A stretch of DNA of 64,000 nucleotides from a virus: IMG/VR virus record IMGVR_UViG_3300030102_007626, positions 35,562-99,561 of that record, one strand, 5' to 3'. Both the position numbers and the translations under genes were made by a program. The notes under the pieces are model-generated. The model saw only the letters and a program-made list of their open reading frames with translations, did no database searches and was not told the DNA's origin. Shown in pieces: positions 7,467 to 15,539 of the stretch (its first letter is position 1; each line of letters starts with the position of its first letter).

Positions 7467-9868
7467 AAAAGTTTTTATCATTATTATTGTGTTTAACTAC
7501 ATTTTTTAGTTTTTCACAAAACAATTGCAATTTTGAAAGTTCTAATGCATACCAACAATGTATTACCGGCCAGAATGGCATACCTGGAGGTCAAGCAATT
7601 ATTATTTTTGAATGGTTTAATGCTCCTGGAAGTTGTGAAGTAGCTTCTGTTTCTTATTCAAATGCAGAAGGTGCTGGCCCATTTACATACCCAGTAGGAC
7701 AGCCTCCTAATGTACCAAGTGGTAATTTTGGTGTGTATGCAGGACCGGGTGGAGGACAACCTGCACTTCCTACATGGTCTGTAGAGCATTATTTGGTATT
7801 AAACTACTCCAACGGAACACAATCTGATACTATAGCATACACTCCATACCCATGTATACCTGGTTGTACAGACCCTAATTCAGAGTCATATAATCCATGG
7901 GCTAGTGTAAATAATGGATCTTGTGAAGGGGGAAATGGAAATGGAGATAATTGTGACCCTGGTGATTTTGAAATAACAGTTGAAATTACACTAGATAGTT
8001 ACCCAGGAGAAACATCTTGGATATTAACATCATTATCTGATGGTGGTTCTCCTATACAAATGCCACAAGGAGAATATAATTTTAGTGATATTGGACAAAC
8101 ATATAGTTATCCTGTTTGTATAGATGAACAAGGAGTTGAACTTATAATAAATGATACTTATGGTGATGGATTAGCTGGATCAACAACAGGTGGAACTATT
8201 GATGGGAATGTTATTATATATGGTTGTAATGGTGAAATACTTTGGGAATTACCTAACCCAAATTTTGGATATACAGGATACTCAGGAGCAGTTTTAGGAG
8301 TTCCTTGCAATAATATTGAACCTATACCAGGTTGTATGGATCCTTTATATCAAGAATATAACCCTGAAGCAAATGTTGATGATGGAACTTGTGAAAATTT
8401 ACATGTATATGGGTGTATTGATACATCAGCTTATAACTATAATCCAGATGCTACTATAAACCAAATAGTAGAAACATGTAATTATACTTTATGGATAGGA
8501 GATGCCGCTGCTGATGGTTGGGGTAATTCATATATAGGAGTATACCAAGATGGGGAAACTTTAGGTACATATACAATGGGACCTGGTTTAAATGAACAAA
8601 TTTTTCTTATCTCATTAAACACAGATAAACCAGTACAAGTTTATTACTTTGAAAATGCTAGTCCTCAACAACCACCTGAAGAAGTTGAATTTCAAACATG
8701 GCAAAATTCTTTTAAACTAACAAATTCAGATGGTGTAGTATTAATGCATGAAGGATCTAATCCATTTGCTAATAATGGACAAGGTGCATTACAACCTTTT
8801 GAATTACCTACTTGGACAACTTATTCTGCATTACCTTATTGTGGAGATTATTGTGAACCAAAAATATATGGCTGTATGGATACTCTTTCAGTTAACTATA
8901 ACCCCTTAGCTAATACAGACGATGGTTCATGTATCCCAATTATATATGGTTGTACTAATGAATTAGCATTTAATTACAATCCAGACGCGACAGTAGATGA
9001 TGGTAGTTGTATACCTACAGTGTATGGGTGTATGGACCCATTATCTTGGAATTATAATTCAGAAGCCAATATAGATGATGGTTCATGTATTTATTTTGGT
9101 TGTATGGATTCGTTAGCATTAAATTATGATCCTAATGCTAATGTTGATAATGGTACGTGCATATATCCAATTTATGGTTGTACAGACCCCGAAGCATTTA
9201 ATTATGATCCTGAAGCTAATGTTGATGATGGTTCTTGTATACCTGTAATATATGGTTGCATGGACCCAACTGCTTTTAATTATAATCCACTAGCTAATAC
9301 TGATAATGGATCATGTGAACCAATTGTTTTTGGTTGTACTGATTCAACAGCATTAAATTATAACCCACTAGCTAACACAGATAATGGTACTTGTATATTA
9401 CCTTTAGCAGGGTGTACAGACCCTAATGCCTATAATTATGACCCAACAGCAAATGTACCCGATTCATCAGCTTGTTTATATGATGCTGGTTGTATTGGGG
9501 GACCAGGTAATCCTTATTGGTTAAATGATGGTTGTTACGCTTGGGTAATAGATGTTGATATTTATTGTTGTGAAGTAGAATGGGACGCTTCATGCCAATC
9601 CATGTATGATTATTGTGAAGCTGGATGGCCTGTAGGAATAGATGAAATGGATATTAATGGAATTATCGTTTATCCAAACCCAACAGATAATACTTTAAAT
9701 ATTGAAACTCATTTATCATTTAAATATGAATTAAGAGATGCAATGGGTAAACTATTATTAACAGGAGAAAATAAACGTTTAGAATTAGGTAAATATAATG
9801 ATGGAGTTTATTTTTTAACCTTAATTCATAACGAGAAAAAATTTAATAAAAGAATTATAAAACAATGA
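7463..9868 (+). CDS. secreted repeat protein with T9SS C-terminal sorting domain
   Basis: The product (801 aa) has a flavobacterial signal peptide (MKKFLSLLLCLTTFFSFSQ). Eleven copies of a short unit of the form GC.D..A.NYNP.AN.DDG.C follow: three between about residues 130 and 345, interleaved with two beta-rich segments, and eight in tandem (8870-9483). A cysteine-rich segment leads to a final 75-residue T9SS type A domain containing VYPNP and ending in a GVYFLTLI strand and a basic tail. In Bacteroidota such domains send proteins through the outer membrane to the cell surface. The phage therefore appears to use the host secretion system. Repeats of this kind are common in Bacteroidota surface proteins, so host origin is likely. 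The substrate or partner is unknown. Confidence 0.85.
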   Translation: MKKFLSLLLCLTTFFSFSQNNCNFESSNAYQQCITGQNGIPGGQAIIIFEWFNAPGSCEVASVSYSNAEGAGPFTYPVGQPPNVPSGNFGVYAGPGGGQPALPTWSVEHYLVLNYSNGTQSDTIAYTPYPCIPGCTDPNSESYNPWASVNNGSCEGGNGNGDNCDPGDFEITVEITLDSYPGETSWILTSLSDGGSPIQMPQGEYNFSDIGQTYSYPVCIDEQGVELIINDTYGDGLAGSTTGGTIDGNVIIYGCNGEILWELPNPNFGYTGYSGAVLGVPCNNIEPIPGCMDPLYQEYNPEANVDDGTCENLHVYGCIDTSAYNYNPDATINQIVETCNYTLWIGDAAADGWGNSYIGVYQDGETLGTYTMGPGLNEQIFLISLNTDKPVQVYYFENASPQQPPEEVEFQTWQNSFKLTNSDGVVLMHEGSNPFANNGQGALQPFELPTWTTYSALPYCGDYCEPKIYGCMDTLSVNYNPLANTDDGSCIPIIYGCTNELAFNYNPDATVDDGSCIPTVYGCMDPLSWNYNSEANIDDGSCIYFGCMDSLALNYDPNANVDNGTCIYPIYGCTDPEAFNYDPEANVDDGSCIPVIYGCMDPTAFNYNPLANTDNGSCEPIVFGCTDSTALNYNPLANTDNGTCILPLAGCTDPNAYNYDPTANVPDSSACLYDAGCIGGPGNPYWLNDGCYAWVIDVDIYCCEVEWDASCQSMYDYCEAGWPVGIDEMDINGIIVYPNPTDNTLNIETHLSFKYELRDAMGKLLLTGENKRLELGKYNDGVYFLTLIHNEKKFNKRIIKQ
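8870..9483 (+). repeat. eight tandem 24-26-codon repeats in the secreted protein
   Basis: Successive units begin at 8870, 8948, 9026, 9098, 9176, 9254, 9332 and 9410, a 78-base period with one 72-base step. Each encodes GC(T/M)D, an aromatic Asn-Tyr-Asn/Asp-Pro core and a closing Asp/Asn-Gly-Ser/Thr-Cys. The regular period suggests expansion by unequal recombination or slippage, and copy number may vary between relatives. Confidence 0.85.
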
Positions 9869-10926
9869 AAAAACTTTTAATTTTATTTCTATTATTACCC
9901 TTAATTACATTTAGTCAAACAGAGTCTAAATTTAAAAAAACAGTTAAAAAAGTTCTTAAATATTCTACCTTTTATGGTGCTGTTACTGGTGGAAATTCAA
10001 TATCTGATGTTAATGTTTATTCTGTAACAAATGGTTTAGAAACTTCAACTGTTAAAACTCCTTTTGATTATTCAATTGCATTAGGGGTTAGAAAAATAGC
10101 TAGGTTTGGTTATGAAAATAGAGCTAATATATTTTTTGATGGAACAGAAAAAACATATGGTGATGCAGCTACAATTGGTAGAATAAATGGGTTTGAATAT
10201 TTATTTGAAGCAGATTGGACAAGACAACAAGGTACATCATTTTTAAATCAAGACTATTTTTTAAGATATGTAGCAAAAAACTGGATTGCTAAAGCAGAAT
10301 ACTTAGAAGATGGATTTGCTGATATTAGATATTTTGAATCTTCAGAAAGATATAGACAAAAAATAGGAAATAAATTATCTTTTAATATAGGAGCAGTACA
10401 ACGTATAGCTGAACCTTACGGTTATAACCCATTAGACCAATGGTTATTATCAAATGGTAGTTTGCATTATACTGATTTAGCATTACAAGAGGGGTATTCT
10501 ATTGAGTTTGATGGAAATGGTGGTGTAAATTATTTTAACCCTAGTGGAGAATTAGTAGCAGAAAATACCCAAGTATGGGAAGCAGTAGTCATACCAGAAG
10601 TATTAGCTGAGTATACAGAAAAAGAAAGAAAAGCATTAAAATATCAATGGAATCATTCATTAGTAATAGGTTTTGATTTTTATCACTATACTAAAGATTT
10701 TTGGGTACATTCGTGGGGTAACGTGATGCCTTTACATTTAGAAACTAAAAGTGACTATTCATACCATAAATTTAATGGTGGACAGTGGGTAGACTATTCA
10801 GGTGGTTTAATATTTGGATATAAAATAACTAAAAATTTAGGAGTATTTTTAGAAGGTAAATATAATAAATACTGGAATAGAAAATGGCACGATTTTAGTG
10901 TAGGAATAAATTATATAATTTTATAA
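9865..10926 (+). CDS. outer-membrane beta-barrel-like protein with signal peptide
   Basis: The product (353 aa) starts with a signal peptide ending LITFSQ. The rest is rich in alternating aromatic/polar strands, for example YSIALGVRKIARFGYENRAN, SLVIGFDFYHYTKDFW and KNLGVFLEGKY, and ends in an aromatic/hydrophobic strand (FSVGINYIIL). These features fit a small outer-membrane barrel. It overlaps the T9SS gene by four bases and lies within the envelope/lysis unit. A receptor-blocking or lysis role is possible; neither is shown. Confidence 0.6.
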   Translation: MKKLLILFLLLPLITFSQTESKFKKTVKKVLKYSTFYGAVTGGNSISDVNVYSVTNGLETSTVKTPFDYSIALGVRKIARFGYENRANIFFDGTEKTYGDAATIGRINGFEYLFEADWTRQQGTSFLNQDYFLRYVAKNWIAKAEYLEDGFADIRYFESSERYRQKIGNKLSFNIGAVQRIAEPYGYNPLDQWLLSNGSLHYTDLALQEGYSIEFDGNGGVNYFNPSGELVAENTQVWEAVVIPEVLAEYTEKERKALKYQWNHSLVIGFDFYHYTKDFWVHSWGNVMPLHLETKSDYSYHKFNGGQWVDYSGGLIFGYKITKNLGVFLEGKYNKYWNRKWHDFSVGINYIIL

Positions 10927-10927
10927 A

Positions 10928-11212
10928 ATGGCAAAAGAACTAAACGAAGACACAGGTTTTAGAGTAAGTATAAAAACTTTAATAGGTATTGCTTTTGCAA
11001 TAGCAACTGTAGTAGGTATGTGGTTTGCTTTACAAGCTGACATACAAGAAGCAAAAGAATTACCAAAACCCCCCGAACCAGAAGTAACTAGAATGGAATT
11101 TGACATGAAAGATCAAATAGTTAGACAAACTATTATGACTACTCAAGAAGATGTTAAAGAATTAAAAACTGATATGGATCGCATAGAAGAAAAAATTGAT
11201 AATCTAAAGTAA
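10928..11212 (+). CDS. single-TM coiled-coil protein, spanin-like
   Basis: The product (94 aa) has one transmembrane helix (about residues 16-33), a proline-rich hinge (LPKPPEPEV) and a C-terminal coiled coil with charged heptads (EDVKELKTDMDRIEEKIDNL). This is the topology of an inner-membrane spanin (Rz-like), which links inner and outer membranes at lysis. An endolysin gene two genes downstream supports this. No outer-membrane spanin lipoprotein is obvious, unless the next gene serves. Confidence 0.5.
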   Translation: MAKELNEDTGFRVSIKTLIGIAFAIATVVGMWFALQADIQEAKELPKPPEPEVTRMEFDMKDQIVRQTIMTTQEDVKELKTDMDRIEEKIDNLK

Positions 11213-11218
11213 ATTATT

Positions 11219-11548
11219 ATGAAAAAGATGTTTTTACTACTGTTTAGTATATTTTTTACAATAAGTTGTTATACTCAAATTACTATTAAACATTTTAATG
11301 CTTCATGGAATGCTACAAATAATGTTACATGGCTCAAAAGTTTAACAGATTGTAATGTAAAATATTATGACATAACTAAAAATCCTGAATTACAAAAAAA
11401 ATATAAAGTAGTAGTTGTTCCAACTATTGTAGTATTTCAAGATGGAGAAGAAATAGAAAGATATCAAGCAGACATTTCTTTTAAAATGCCCGCTACAAAA
11501 AGTGAAGTACAAGAAGCTATTGATGAAGCTATAATGGGTGGATTTTAA
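11219..11548 (+). CDS. exported thioredoxin-fold protein lacking the CXXC site
   Basis: The product (109 aa) has a signal peptide (MKKMFLLLFSIFFTISC), possibly a lipoprotein signal ending at the cysteine. The remainder follows thioredoxin order: strand, FNASWN at the usual active-site position, VKYYDI, the cis-proline loop VVPTIVVF, and a last helix. The active-site cysteines are replaced (WNATNN for WCGPC), so it cannot act as a dithiol oxidoreductase. A binding or structural role in the periplasm is likely. It lies between the spanin-like gene and the endolysin. Confidence 0.65.
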   Translation: MKKMFLLLFSIFFTISCYTQITIKHFNASWNATNNVTWLKSLTDCNVKYYDITKNPELQKKYKVVVVPTIVVFQDGEEIERYQADISFKMPATKSEVQEAIDEAIMGGF

Positions 11549-11564
11549 ATTATAAACAAAAAAT

Positions 11565-12476
11565 ATGTTACTAAAAAAAGGATCAAAAGGTAAAGAAGTA
11601 AAAGAACTTCAAGAAGCCCTAGAAATAGGAGCAGATGGTATATTCGGACCTGGAACAGAATTATCAGTTAAAAAATTTCAAAAAGAAAATGGATTAATAG
11701 CTGATGGGGTAGTAGGACCTGCTACATGGGAAGCTATAGGAATAGATACAGATACTACAGCTGAAGAAACAGAATACACAACTAAAGATGGTTTAATAAT
11801 TGAACGTCAATATTTAGATAAAAATGAATATGTAAGAGATTATGGTAAAATAGAACCATTAGGTTTTTTCCTCCACCACACAGCAGGTTGGGACAATCCA
11901 TTTGCATGTGTAAATAGTTGGAATAAAGATAAAAGAGGTAGAGTTGCTACTCAATATGTTATAGGAGGAACTAATGTAAAAGGTAAAGAAGCTAAATATG
12001 ATGGTGTTGTAGTTGAATGTTTCCCAAATAATTATTTAGGATGGCATTTAGGTAAAGTAGGAAATTTTAAAATATCAAAACTATCAGGTGGTGTAGAACT
12101 TAATAACTTTGGCTATTTAACTAAAAAAGGAGATAAGTATTATACTTATGTTAATACAGAAGTTAAACCTGAATTTGTTTGTGATTTAGGATATAAATTT
12201 AGAGGTCATCAATATTGGCATGCTTATTCAGATAAACAAATTGAATCCCTTCGATTACTAATTTTACATTTAAAAGATATTTATCCTAAAATGGATTTAG
12301 AAAATGGACTTCCAAAACTATTAAAAGAAGGAGTTCATCCAAAAGATGCATTTGAATTTAATTTAGATGCTTATAATGCAAAACAATTTGGATTATGGAC
12401 ACACACAAATGTTCGTAAAGACAAATTTGATTGCTTTCCTCAACATGAATTAGTTGAGATGCTTAAAGGTTTGTAA
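11565..12476 (+). CDS. endolysin: PG-binding domain plus N-acetylmuramoyl-L-alanine amidase
   Basis: The product (303 aa) begins with a peptidoglycan-binding type 1 domain (residues 1-60, with GADGIFGPGTELSVKKFQ and DGVVGPATWEAIG). A zinc amidase of the type 2/PGRP fold follows, with FFLHHTAGWDNPF carrying the first zinc histidines near 103, GWHLG near 163, and HAYS further on. It cuts the bond between MurNAc and the stem peptide. No signal peptide is present, so release needs a holin, for which 7167 is the candidate. A strong terminator follows. Confidence 0.9.
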   Translation: MLLKKGSKGKEVKELQEALEIGADGIFGPGTELSVKKFQKENGLIADGVVGPATWEAIGIDTDTTAEETEYTTKDGLIIERQYLDKNEYVRDYGKIEPLGFFLHHTAGWDNPFACVNSWNKDKRGRVATQYVIGGTNVKGKEAKYDGVVVECFPNNYLGWHLGKVGNFKISKLSGGVELNNFGYLTKKGDKYYTYVNTEVKPEFVCDLGYKFRGHQYWHAYSDKQIESLRLLILHLKDIYPKMDLENGLPKLLKEGVHPKDAFEFNLDAYNAKQFGLWTHTNVRKDKFDCFPQHELVEMLKGL

Positions 12477-12499
12477 AATCGCATTTTTTAAAAATACTT

Positions 12500-12527
12500 G
12501 GAGCCCTAAAAGGGGCTCCTTATTTTA
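12500..12527 (+). terminator. rho-independent terminator
   Basis: GGAGCCC and GGGCTCC form a perfect 7-bp stem around a short A-rich loop, followed by TTATTTTA. It closes the 7167-12476 envelope/lysis unit. Confidence 0.8.
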
Positions 12528-12533
12528 CATGCT

Positions 12534-13580
12534 ATGAAACGATTTTTTCCAATATTAATTTTAATAGCAGCCCTAAGTTTAGCAACTGTAGCTGCTTACT
12601 ATAGTGTTTTTGGTATTAGTAAATTATTTTCTTCTCAAGCTAGTGCTGTAATATTAATGGCTGCTATACTTGAAGCTTCTAAACTTATTACTGCTTCTTA
12701 TTTAGAAAGATTTTGGGAAACTATTCATTGGATAAGAAAAACTTATTTAATTTCCGCTTTAATAGCATTAATGGCTATAACTTCACTTGGGATTTATGGG
12801 TTTTTAGTTTCTGCTTATCAAGAAACGGCATATAAAATGCAAGCAGTAGATAAACAAGTTGAAGTAAAAGTTAAAAAACGTAATAGATATCAACAACAAA
12901 TAAAAGATATATCTAAAGAACAAAAAGATATAAATACACAAATAATTGAATTAAGTGAAAGCTTAGGTAATAATGTAATACAATATACTAATAGCGAAGG
13001 ACAACTTATAACTACCCAATCATCAGCAACACGTAAAATCATCCAACAACAATTAGATGCACAAACATCTAGAAGAGATAGTTTAACTACTAAACAAGAT
13101 ATCTTAAATGATAGTATAACAAAATTTGATTTAGATATACTAAACCTAGAAATTAATTCAGATGTTGCAGCAGAAATTGGACCTTTAAAATATGTTGCTA
13201 ATATTACAGGAAAAGATACTGATCAAGTAGTAAACTGGTTTATACTAGTTTTTATTTTTGTTTTTGATCCTTTAGCTGTTATGTTACTTATTTCTGCAAA
13301 TAAAATATTCTATGAAAATTCTAAAAAAAACATTTATGGAGAAAAAAAAACTAAAGTTTTAAAGGAAGAAAAAGTAGAGGTAAAACAGGAGGAGAGTAAA
13401 GCCGAGCGGGTTAAAGCCCCAACTCCACCCTCTACTGCTTCTTCTGAAAAGCAACAACTTCAAAATGAAATAGCTAAAATCCAAAGATCTGGAGCTTCAA
13501 GTAGAAAAACAGGACAAGCTATAGAAAACTTACAATCTAGAATTAAAAAAATAGATGATGATAACACTAAAACTTATTAA
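12534..13580 (+). CDS. multi-pass membrane protein with periplasmic coiled coil
   Basis: The product (348 aa) has hydrophobic segments at about residues 5-25, 36-52, 70-93 and 231-253. A long charged helical region (residues 100-200) lies between the third and fourth and would form a coiled coil. The C-terminal 80 residues are basic and disordered-looking (KAPTPPSTASSEKQQLQ). Function is not recognised. Superinfection exclusion or membrane anchoring of another complex are options. It begins just after the terminator at 12500. Confidence 0.7.
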   Translation: MKRFFPILILIAALSLATVAAYYSVFGISKLFSSQASAVILMAAILEASKLITASYLERFWETIHWIRKTYLISALIALMAITSLGIYGFLVSAYQETAYKMQAVDKQVEVKVKKRNRYQQQIKDISKEQKDINTQIIELSESLGNNVIQYTNSEGQLITTQSSATRKIIQQQLDAQTSRRDSLTTKQDILNDSITKFDLDILNLEINSDVAAEIGPLKYVANITGKDTDQVVNWFILVFIFVFDPLAVMLLISANKIFYENSKKNIYGEKKTKVLKEEKVEVKQEESKAERVKAPTPPSTASSEKQQLQNEIAKIQRSGASSRKTGQAIENLQSRIKKIDDDNTKTY

Positions 13581-13621
13581 AGTTACGTGTTTTTTTAAAG
13601 GTTATTAATTATATTTAGGTT

Positions 13622-14416
13622 ATGAAAAAAGTAAAAATATCTCACGAAGTACCATTTTGTTTATTAAGTAAAAGTCTTGAATTTAATGACTATGATTATT
13701 GTTTACCTCATTTATTAGATCAAAATGAAGAGTATAGAACGTTTTTTTATAATGTTAAAAGTATAGATAGATATGTTGTAATGGATAATTCACTACATGA
13801 ATTAGGGGAAGCATACAATACAGAACGTTTAATGTATTGGATTAAAGAAATTAAACCTAATGAATTTATAGTACCTGATGTTTGGGAAAATTATAGTGAA
13901 TCAGTTAGAAATGCTAAAATATGGTCTCAAATTGAATTACCTGAAGGAGTAACTAAAGTTGCAGTAGTACAAGCTAAAACAAAACACTATGCAGCATTAT
14001 GTACTCAAGTGTATAAAGATTTAGGATATAAAAAAATAGCATATTCATACGGTGCTTCATATTATAATGATGTTTGTCCTCACCCAAATAAAGATTTTGG
14101 TAAAGCAATTGGTAGATATATGGTTATAAATGATTTAATGAAAGATAGAATATTATCTCCAACAGATAGAGTACATCTATTAGGTACTGCTTCTCCCATT
14201 GAATTTGGATTATATAAAGATATGGAATGTATTGAATCAATAGATACATCAAACCCAGTAATGGCTGGTATTGAACAAAAAATGTATTTTGATTTAGGTT
14301 TACCTCATAAACCAGAGGCAAATATGAATAATTTTCAAGATATAGAAGAAAAAGATGCTAATTTAGAGTTTATAGAGTATAATGTTAAAAAGTTTCGTGA
14401 AATAAATGGATTATAG
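13622..14416 (+). CDS. dpdA: DpdA-like DNA deazaguanine transglycosylase
   Basis: The product (264 aa) looks like a short phage member of the TGT/DpdA superfamily, which swaps guanine for a 7-deazaguanine base in DNA. Family-like features are MDNSLHELGEAY with Asp55 in the base-recognition position, EFIVPDVW near 81, VAVVQ near 113, HLLGTASP near 185, and ESIDTSNP with Asp208 as the candidate nucleophile. No zinc-binding tail is visible. The assignment rests strongly on context, because genes for making preQ0 (QueC, QueD, QueE, FolE2) follow within 4 kb. Confidence 0.72.
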   Translation: MKKVKISHEVPFCLLSKSLEFNDYDYCLPHLLDQNEEYRTFFYNVKSIDRYVVMDNSLHELGEAYNTERLMYWIKEIKPNEFIVPDVWENYSESVRNAKIWSQIELPEGVTKVAVVQAKTKHYAALCTQVYKDLGYKKIAYSYGASYYNDVCPHPNKDFGKAIGRYMVINDLMKDRILSPTDRVHLLGTASPIEFGLYKDMECIESIDTSNPVMAGIEQKMYFDLGLPHKPEANMNNFQDIEEKDANLEFIEYNVKKFREINGL

Positions 14417-14444
14417 CTTGGAGATTATAAGTTTTTTTCTTATA
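14414..14444 (+). promoter_or_regulatory. possible promoter, CTTGG-type variant
   Basis: TAGCTTGG, then TTCTTATA 17 bases after the first hexamer, precede the gene at 14464. The layout matches the elements at 29976, 33398 and 51178. The upstream box overlaps the dpdA stop region. Confidence 0.35.
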
Positions 14445-14463
14445 TTATCACAAATTAAAGGTT

Positions 14464-14967
14464 ATGTTATACAATACGTCTGATGAAAAAACTGTAAGGC
14501 AAAAAATTAAACAGTTACAACCCTTAAATTATAATCAATTCTTTTGGTGGAGACGATATACAACAAAAACACCACCATTACCAAAAAAATCAACATTTTT
14601 AGATCGTATTAAAAACGGTGAATATGAATTTTCACATTATTACTGGCAGTGGAAATTAACTGAGATAGAACTTAATGAAATATTTAAATCTTATGGTAAT
14701 GATCATCAAAGATTAGTTGAATCAAACCAAGTTGATTTAGCTCGTAGAAAACGATTAATTGAGGATTTTGAAAAAGATGAAACTGCTAAATTAGAAGCAC
14801 TACAAAAAGGTTTTTTACGAGAATTTGTTATGACAAAAGATGAGTATGAAGAGCATATTATGAATTTTGATGGTACAACAGAAGAATTTTATATGTATTG
14901 TTTAAAAACATTTGATCGCTCTGGTAGATCAATAGAAAGAAGAGGTAGACCCCCAAAACAAAAATGA
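14464..14967 (+). CDS. unrecognised protein with C-terminal AT-hook
   Basis: The product (167 aa) has an aromatic, basic N-terminal part (FFWWRRYTT), a charged helical middle and a tail RRGRPPKQK with the AT-hook core. It lies between dpdA and queC, so a DNA-binding accessory role in base modification is possible, but nothing in the sequence proves it. The start has the GGTTATG context. The stop overlaps the next start by four bases. Confidence 0.7.
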   Translation: MLYNTSDEKTVRQKIKQLQPLNYNQFFWWRRYTTKTPPLPKKSTFLDRIKNGEYEFSHYYWQWKLTEIELNEIFKSYGNDHQRLVESNQVDLARRKRLIEDFEKDETAKLEALQKGFLREFVMTKDEYEEHIMNFDGTTEEFYMYCLKTFDRSGRSIERRGRPPKQK

Positions 14968-15263
14968 AAGATAAAATAACTGAACATATAGAAGATTTAC
15001 CAAGAGAAATTAGTAAAATAAATGTTGATTCTCTTATAGATAACTTAACTAACCTCAAAAAGAAATATGAGAAAAAGGGTTATAGAAATATGGAGGTGTC
15101 CATACGAGAAGATTTAGGTATTCTTGATATGTCCTTATTTGGTGATAGAGATTTAACTGAAAAAGAAAAATATGAAGATGAACGAATTAGCGTTATCTTT
15201 AGAACCAAAAGTAAAACCTCTAAAGGTGAAACTAGAGATGATTTATTAAACCTAAACAAATAA
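14964..15263 (+). CDS. unrecognised charged protein (99 aa)
   Basis: The product is a highly charged helical protein with a possible coiled coil (DSLIDNLTNLKKKYEKKG) followed by a strand-rich half (MEVSIREDLGILDMS, RISVIFRTK). No motif is recognised. It overlaps the AT-hook gene upstream and is one of four small genes between dpdA and queC. Confidence 0.65.
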   Translation: MKDKITEHIEDLPREISKINVDSLIDNLTNLKKKYEKKGYRNMEVSIREDLGILDMSLFGDRDLTEKEKYEDERISVIFRTKSKTSKGETRDDLLNLNK

Positions 15264-15264
15264 G

Positions 15265-15357
15265 ATGAGTAAAGAAGAAAATACAGGTTGTTTTGAAGCA
15301 TGGTTAGGAATCGTAATCTTTTCCATAGTAATGATATTATTAATGATGATAGAATGA
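15265..15357 (+). CDS. 30-residue single-TM peptide
   Basis: A short ORF one base after the previous stop. It encodes a polar N-terminus and one hydrophobic helix (WLGIVIFSIVMILLMM). Its stop overlaps the next start (ATGA), typical of true genes here. Function unknown. Confidence 0.55.
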   Translation: MSKEENTGCFEAWLGIVIFSIVMILLMMIE

Positions 15358-15539
15358 CTGAAAAAGACTTAAATAAAAAAATTGAATTTGAAAAATTCCG
15401 TGAAGAATGGAAAGAAAATTGGTATGATTATTATCGTTTATTAGACATAGATTTTGAAGCATTTATGTTAATGAAAGGACTAACAATAGAAGAATTTAAA
15501 CATTTAAATAACGAAGAATTATGGAAAAACATGTTGTAG
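15354..15539 (+). CDS. unrecognised acidic protein (61 aa)
   Basis: The ATG at 15354 overlaps the stop of the TM peptide (ATGA) and is preferred to an upstream in-frame Met at 15300, which would lie inside that gene. The protein is acidic, helical and aromatic-rich (EEWKENWYDYYRLLDIDF). It overlaps queC by 19 bases. Confidence 0.6.
   Translation: MTEKDLNKKIEFEKFREEWKENWYDYYRLLDIDFEAFMLMKGLTIEEFKHLNNEELWKNML

Noticed and set aside
14124-14321. Reverse-strand frames such as this one
   Set aside because: They lie wholly inside supported + strand genes, have low-complexity translations and lack start contexts. No minus-strand gene is supported in the window.
15300-15353. Upstream start for the 15354 gene
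   Set aside because: It would overlap the TM peptide at 15265 by almost 60 bases; the ATGA overlap at 15354 fits the pattern of this genome.
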